The position numbers and the translations under genes were made by a program. The notes under the pieces were generated by a model. That model was not told the origin of the DNA. It saw only the letters and a list, made by a program, of their open reading frames with translations, and ran no database searches. Positions 60,469 through 64,000 of a DNA stretch of 64,000 bases are shown piece by piece. Source of the DNA: Didemnitutus sp041906465 (GTDB taxonomy: Bacteria > Verrucomicrobiota > Verrucomicrobiia > Opitutales > Opitutaceae); the NCBI GenBank assembly GCA_041906465.1, contig JAYRJE010000019.1:22989-86988 (forward strand). Reading direction: 5' to 3'. The first letter of the stretch is position 1. Each line of letters starts with the position of its first letter.

Positions 60469-61128
60469 CTACCGCGCGTCTTCCGCGTCGTCGCGCGGCG
60501 TGAGCATCTCGAACGTCACCCATTCCTGAAATTCCTCCGGCGCGATGCCGGCGCGTGCGGCTTCTTGCTCGGGTTCGGGACGCGCTTCAGGGTCGTCGCG
60601 CGGAACGAAATGGACCTCGTTGCGGCGCGTCACCAGCTCGCTTCCGAAAAGCTTCTCGCGGCCGATGGACGATTCCGCACGACGGTAATCGATCTCATAG
60701 GTCGCGAAATGCGCCGCCGCCGGCACGCCACTGGTGCGCAGGTGCGCGACGACGTCGTCGAGGCCCGCCGCTTCGCTCGCGTTCAATGGTCGCACCGTGA
60801 GCACGCGCGCCATCTTCCACGCGCGGTCGGTCTCCGACCACACCAGGGCGGAGACGATCACCTTGGTCTCGGCGCCGTCGCGACGGAAACGCAGTTCGAC
60901 GGGCTCGCGCCGATGATGCGTGGCAACCACGACGATCTCGTCGTCGGCTTCGAGGCGAGTGAACGACAGGTGCTCTGCGGGTTGCGCTGCGATCACCTTT
61001 TCGCGCGGGGGCAGACTGCTTTCGAAAAATGCGATCCATACCATCCACAGCACCGCCGCGATGCCGATTACCGCCGACACCGCGCGTGAGCGGCGGGAGA
61101 GACGGCGGGAGCGGGTGAGGCGGAACAT
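60469..61128 (-). CDS. Membrane-anchored protein of unknown function
   Basis: 219 residues. A basic N-terminus (FRLTRSRRLSRRSRAV) precedes one TM helix (VIGIAAVLWMVWIAFFE), so it is a bitopic protein with its soluble part outside. The soluble part is mixed alpha/beta (VVVATHHRREPVELRFRRDG, VIVSALVWSETDRAWKMARV, GREKLFGSELVTRRNEVHFV) and ends acidic (PEFQEW-like, TPRDDAEDAR). No family recognised. Its TAG stop reads GGTAGGGC, possibly a degenerate GTAG element. Confidence 0.6.
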   Translation of the reverse strand: MFRLTRSRRLSRRSRAVSAVIGIAAVLWMVWIAFFESSLPPREKVIAAQPAEHLSFTRLEADDEIVVVATHHRREPVELRFRRDGAETKVIVSALVWSETDRAWKMARVLTVRPLNASEAAGLDDVVAHLRTSGVPAAAHFATYEIDYRRAESSIGREKLFGSELVTRRNEVHFVPRDDPEARPEPEQEAARAGIAPEEFQEWVTFEMLTPRDDAEDAR

Positions 61129-61205
61129 GAGACGGAGGAGCGATACGCGGTAAGCTGTAAGCGATAAGCGTTCAGCGATCAGCGTTCAGCGCAAGGGCAG
61201 GTTCT

Positions 61206-61290
61206 GGTGGGGCGCTTGTCCCCCAGCGTCCCTGCCGAAATGAACGTGTTGGTTGCACGGGACGCGGGGCGTTGGGACAGCGCCCCTACC
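61206..61290. repeat. REPIN-like inverted pair overlapping the VF530 stop codon
   Basis: Plus half 61206-61232: GGTG with GGGGCGCT / AGCGTCCC (one G-T pair). Minus half 61290-61266: GGTAGGGGCGCTG, and arms GGGGCG / CGCCCC. Total 85 bp. The TAG of the minus half is the stop codon of the VF530 gene at 61286-61288. Nearby 61147-61190 is a run of AAGCGTTCAGC/GATCAGC-type units like that captured in smc. Confidence 0.7.
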
Positions 61291-61507
61291 GTGTCTTCCA
61301 CGCGATGTAGATCTCCTCGACCTTCGCGCGGGCCCACGGCGTTTTGCGCAGGAAGGTGAGCGAGGATTTGATGCTCGGGTCGAACAGGAAGCACCGCACC
61401 GGCACGCGCCGCCCGAGTTCCGCCCAGCCGAACTCCGCGACGAGTTCCGTCAGCAATTTCTCGAGCGTGACGCCGTGCAGTGGGTCGTTGGATTTGAATT
61501 CAGGCAT
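61286..61507 (-). CDS. VF530 family (DUF2132) DNA-binding-like protein
   Basis: 73 residues. Sequence follows the VF530 family almost throughout: DPLHGVTLEKLLTELV, FGWAELGRRVPVRCF and SIKSSLTFLRKTPWARAKVE. The family has a small alpha/beta fold and is suspected to bind DNA or partner proteins; function is not established. Stop codon provided by a REP-like element. A CACGAAA-type repeat lies 22 nt upstream of the start. Confidence 0.85.
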   Translation of the reverse strand: MPEFKSNDPLHGVTLEKLLTELVAEFGWAELGRRVPVRCFLFDPSIKSSLTFLRKTPWARAKVEEIYIAWKTR

Positions 61508-61528
61508 GGGAACGGCGGAGAAAGGTGA

Positions 61529-61671
61529 CCACTAAACACACGAAACACACGAAAAGAGTGGTGAGTAGCGAGTAGGCGGAGCCGGCGGGAGCCGCGCGTG
61601 AAACCCGCGAATGGCCGCGAATCACGCGGAGAACCGTGGATCGAGGTAGGGGCGCTTGCTCCCAAGCGCCC
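61529..61671. repeat. Repeat cluster upstream of the VF530 gene
   Basis: In order: 61529-61556 CACGAAA tandem (minus strand reads TTTCGTGTG units toward the VF530 start); 61564-61575 AGTAGCGAGTAG; about 61602-61630 CCGCGAAT/ATCACGCGGA motif; 61646-61671 GTAG plus the perfect 9-bp stem GGGCGCTTG / CAAGCGCCC, loop CTCC. No gene in 61508-61687. Confidence 0.7.
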
Positions 61672-61687
61672 TTTCGGCTCCGTCGCC

Positions 61688-62392
61688 TCAACTGATCAGC
61701 AGCAACCGCACCTCGCCGGGCTGCGTCGTCGGCGCGCGGTGGATGCACGGCGGCACCGGATTGCCCGGATATGCCAGCGCGATGCGCCAGAGGTTGAAAT
61801 GCCCGAACGAAAACGGCTGCGCACCCGGTGCCGCCGCATAGTGCAGATCGTAGCAGTGATCCGCGAGGAACTCGCAAAAACCTTCGTCGTCCGCGCCGCC
61901 GTAGAGCTGCCGCAACTCCGCACGCTTGGCCGGATCGTCGACGCGCCGGCGCGCGTCGTCGTTGCGCAAGCCCTCGCTCGTCGGGCCGAAATAGGTGCAC
62001 AGGTAAGTGTCCGCCGGCACCGGCGCGCGGTCGGCGTGCCAGGAAAACACGTCCGTCGCCACGACCGCGTGCGGATCGTCGTGCTCGCCGCCGTTGATGT
62101 AGTTGATCACCGGGTCGAGCTGCCGATCGCGCAACAGCCGGAAGTCGGCTGACATTGCCTCGATCGCGACGCGCCCGGAGGCGCTCACCGGCAGCGCGCG
62201 CAATTGCTCCTCTTCGAGCGCGTGAATGCCTTCCTCATCGCGTGCGAGCTGCGCCGCGACTTCGCCGAAATCCCCCGGCAGCGCGCGCGGCCAGCACAGC
62301 GCATTGACGCCGTCAACGAGCGGCGTGCCGACGAGTTCGTCAAAGCTGCGAACGAGGCGAATGCGGGCGTAGTCAGCGGGCAGGGAGGGCAT
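61688..62392 (-). CDS. DUF1826-like protein
   Basis: 234 residues, cytosolic. The segment VFSWHADRAPVPADTYLCTYFGP resembles the DUF1826 core (a His-x-Asp followed by RL-CTY-GPG), which looks like a 2-oxoglutarate/Fe(II)-type double-stranded beta-helix, but the sequence is divergent. Other parts: DGVNALCWPRALPGDFGEVA near the start, and FCEFLADHCYDLHYAA. Function unknown. I rate the family link as tentative. Flanked on both sides by repeat-rich intergenic DNA. Confidence 0.5.
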   Translation of the reverse strand: MPSLPADYARIRLVRSFDELVGTPLVDGVNALCWPRALPGDFGEVAAQLARDEEGIHALEEEQLRALPVSASGRVAIEAMSADFRLLRDRQLDPVINYINGGEHDDPHAVVATDVFSWHADRAPVPADTYLCTYFGPTSEGLRNDDARRRVDDPAKRAELRQLYGGADDEGFCEFLADHCYDLHYAAAPGAQPFSFGHFNLWRIALAYPGNPVPPCIHRAPTTQPGEVRLLLIS

Positions 62393-62797
62393 GTCGTGGG
62401 TCGAAGATCAGGGCCGGAAGGATTTAACACAGAGCCCGTGGAGGACACGGAGAAAGAAGCGAGGTGGGCCCACGAAATGCACGGAAGGTGGAGAAACCAC
62501 TAAACACACGAAAGAGCGGAATGGGAGAGTCGCTGCGGTAGGGGCGCTCCTCAAGCGCCCTTTCCTTAACGCACACCGCGCCCGCCGGGTAGGGGCGGTT
62601 GCCCTCAACCGCCCTTGGGATGCGAGCCCTGTCCCTGGCTCGCCACGGGTGCGAAGGGCGCTTGGGACAAGCGCTCCTACCTCAAGCGCCCTCGGCGTTC
62701 AGCCCACGAAGCCACGCACGGCACGAAAGAGGAAACACCGCGCGCGATCCACGCGCCGAGCCGCGAATTTCCGGAACGCCTGCCGGAACGCTTCGCG
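62393..62797. repeat. 405-bp intergenic repeat block
   Basis: No gene. 62497-62516: CACGAAA tandem. 62538-62560: GTAG with GGGCGCT / AGCGCCC. 62589-62614: GTAG with GGGCGGTTG / CAACCGCCC, loop CCCT. 62656-62680: minus-strand GTAG copy with GAGCGCTTG-type arms. The last two form an inverted pair of 92 bp. A further right-arm fragment (CAAGCGCCCTCGG) starts at 62683. Confidence 0.7.
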
Positions 62798-63568
62798 CTA
62801 GCGGTGCGCGTAAACGACCCGCTTCTGCGCGTCGATCGATAGCACGCACCGCTCGGCGAGCTGCGCCAGTGTCGCGGTCACGTCAGCCTCGGTGACGTCC
62901 TTACCCAGCGTCGCGCGCAGATGGGCCGCGAGCGCTTTCTGCGTCGAGGGCCGGTTCTTGTTCGTGGGGTTGGACAGTCGGGCGAAAATGGCGTTCTGGC
63001 GCCGCGCGAGGTCGGAGATGGTCTCCATGCCGATGCGCGGCGGGAGCGGCGTGTCGGTCGGTTTCGCCGCCACGGCGGACGGCGGCGGCTGGGCTGCAGG
63101 CTTGGCGGGCGCAGGAGGCGGCGTGGGGCGCGCGTGCAGCTTCGACGCGGGCGTCCGCGTCGTCTTCACGGGTCGCACCGCCTTCCGGCCGGACACGAAT
63201 GCCGACACGGCCGCAAAGCTCGGGACGCGCTCGACGCGCGCGCCGGCGGCCTTCAGGTGGGCGATCATCGGATCGAAATCCTGGTCGCGCGATACGATGA
63301 CAAAGGCCGCCTGCGGGTGCCGCTCGATCTCGCGTCCGAGATACATGGCCAGCGTCAGATCAAGGGCGTTGCGTCCGGAGCCGCCGACCTCGATGGGGGC
63401 GACCTGCGCGGCGAAGGTATGAAGCTGCGTGGCGAGTTTCGTCGGCACCTTGGTCTGCTTCGCGCCGATCAGGAGCGTCACGTGCACCGGTTTGTCTTTG
63501 GCCAACGCCAAGTCGACATCCTGCACGTTTTCGAAATCGACGAAGATGAAATGGGTGAAGTCGGGCAT
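62798..63568 (-). CDS. NYN/PIN-like domain protein (LabA-type) with winged-helix tail
   Basis: 256 residues from MPDFTHFIFVDFENVQ. The acidic residues of the NYN/PIN nuclease fold are visible: Asp11 and Glu13/Asn14 in FVDFENV, Asp in RNALDLTLAMYLGR and Asp residues in VIVSRDQDFDPMI. A Pro/Ala-rich linker (PAPAKPAAQPPPS) follows, then a small helical domain (KALAAHLRATLGKDVTEADV) resembling a winged helix or OST-HTH. Probably an RNA-binding or RNA-cleaving protein. A CACGAAA-type repeat lies 20 nt upstream of the start. Confidence 0.75.
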   Translation of the reverse strand: MPDFTHFIFVDFENVQDVDLALAKDKPVHVTLLIGAKQTKVPTKLATQLHTFAAQVAPIEVGGSGRNALDLTLAMYLGREIERHPQAAFVIVSRDQDFDPMIAHLKAAGARVERVPSFAAVSAFVSGRKAVRPVKTTRTPASKLHARPTPPPAPAKPAAQPPPSAVAAKPTDTPLPPRIGMETISDLARRQNAIFARLSNPTNKNRPSTQKALAAHLRATLGKDVTEADVTATLAQLAERCVLSIDAQKRVVYAHR

Positions 63569-63588
63569 GGGGATAGCAGAGGAGGTAA

Positions 63589-63891
63589 CCACTAAACACA
63601 CGGAACACACGAAAGAAGAGACCCCGCCCGCGAATCACGCGAATCGACGCGGATCACGCCAACGCGCGCCACCCATGGAATCGCACGGCACGATCGGTAG
63701 GGGCGCTTGCCCTCAAGCGCCCTCGGAATGCGAGCAACGAACTTGGAGGTGAAACACAGAGAACGCGGAGAGCACAGAGAGCCGAAACCAGAGCGGATCC
63801 AATCGAAGGACCCACGAAACACACCAAACACACGAAAGAAGATCACCCGCGAATCACGCGAATGGCGCCGCGAATGAGGTAGGGGCGCTTG
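63589..63891. repeat. Repeat cluster at the right edge
   Basis: 63589-63615 and 63812-63838: CACGAAA tandems. About 63630-63659 and 63844-63868: CGCGAATCACGCGAAT motifs. 63697-63722: GTAG with perfect 9-bp stem GGGCGCTTG / CAAGCGCCC, loop CCCT. 63879-63895: a left half only (GTAG, GGGCGCTTG, CCCT). No gene in 63569-64000. Confidence 0.7.
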
Positions 63892-63895
63892 CCCT

Positions 63896-64000
63896 GGCAC
63901 TCTGCCATAAATCGCTGACACTTTCTGCCAATTAATCGCTGACACTTTTGGGATCGGTTTCGCTGAGCAAAGCGGGGGAGGGCTTAAGGGAGGGGGCTTT
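63896..64000. mobile_element. Possible left end of an insertion sequence (partial, runs off the window)
   Basis: The last GTAG palindrome stops after its loop at 63895. What follows is unlike the intergenic repeats: two direct repeats, TCTGCCATAA-type at 63901-63924 and TCTGCCAATT-type at 63925-63949, each ending AATCGCTGACACTTT. Multiple terminal repeats of this sort are seen in IS21-type ends. The transposase would be beyond the window, so this is tentative. Confidence 0.45.

Noticed and set aside
61529..63838. CRISPR array from the CACGAAA/GCGAATCACGCGAA repeats
   Set aside because: Copies are irregularly spaced, in mixed orientation and interrupted by genes; no repeat-spacer periodicity and no cas genes.

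Overview
The window is a GC-rich bacterial chromosome segment that most resembles Verrucomicrobiota of the Opitutaceae type. This is inferred from TonB-dependent receptors with 'LPTFTVS' and 'LQEFSVTAK' N-terminal boxes, many secreted FecR, beta-helix and DUF3857 proteins, C/T-rich start regions that mostly lack Shine-Dalgarno sequences, and abundant short intergenic palindromes. No rRNA, tRNA or CRISPR array was seen.

Layout. 0-5.5 kb: an O-antigen-ligase/TPR protein, a FecR-domain protein and a CHASE2 nucleotide cyclase. 5.5-11.5 kb: a five-gene minus-strand operon (three small exported or membrane proteins, a VIT-vWA protein with a GlyGly-CTERM-like tail, and a rhombosortase). It faces a sigma-54 enhancer-binding regulator across a 149-bp region holding a near-consensus -24/-12 promoter and a perfect 15-bp palindrome. 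11.6-15.7 kb: two overlapping DUF3857/transglutaminase-like genes, one lacking the catalytic Cys. 15.8-22.3 kb: an EF-G paralogue and a potCDBA polyamine ABC transporter. 22.3-24.3 kb: an AAA ATPase with a DUF4276/TOPRIM-like partner, a possible defence pair. 24.2-34.2 kb: an LplT-PlsC-Aas fusion, 2-hydroxyacid dehydrogenases, a GlcD-like oxidase, a GNAT and a DHA2 exporter. 34.4-40.3 kb: a polytopic membrane protein and smc. 40.3-41.6 kb: an intact IS5-like element with a TTAG target duplication.

41.8-54.8 kb is an alginate utilisation locus: a LacI regulator, PL17 oligoalginate lyase, KdgF, a hexuronate-type MFS carrier, an SDR probably acting as DEH reductase, two TonB-dependent receptors, a secreted esterase and a PL7 alginate lyase. 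The inferred path is polymer cleavage outside (PL7), outer-membrane import (receptors), exolytic cleavage (PL17), ring opening (KdgF), inner-membrane uptake (MFS) and reduction to KDG (SDR). 54.8-63.6 kb holds small exported or membrane proteins, a serine hydrolase, a beta-helix protein, a VF530 protein, a DUF1826-like protein and an NYN/PIN-type protein, separated by dense repeats. The right edge is probably the start of another insertion sequence.

The most notable signals are: (1) the sigma-54-controlled rhombosortase/VIT-vWA operon; (2) a REP/REPIN-like family (GTAG followed by a compensating hairpin), of which one copy lies in frame inside smc and others supply stop codons; (3) directional CGTG-type repeats about 10-20 nt upstream of several start codons; and (4) the AAA plus TOPRIM-like pair.
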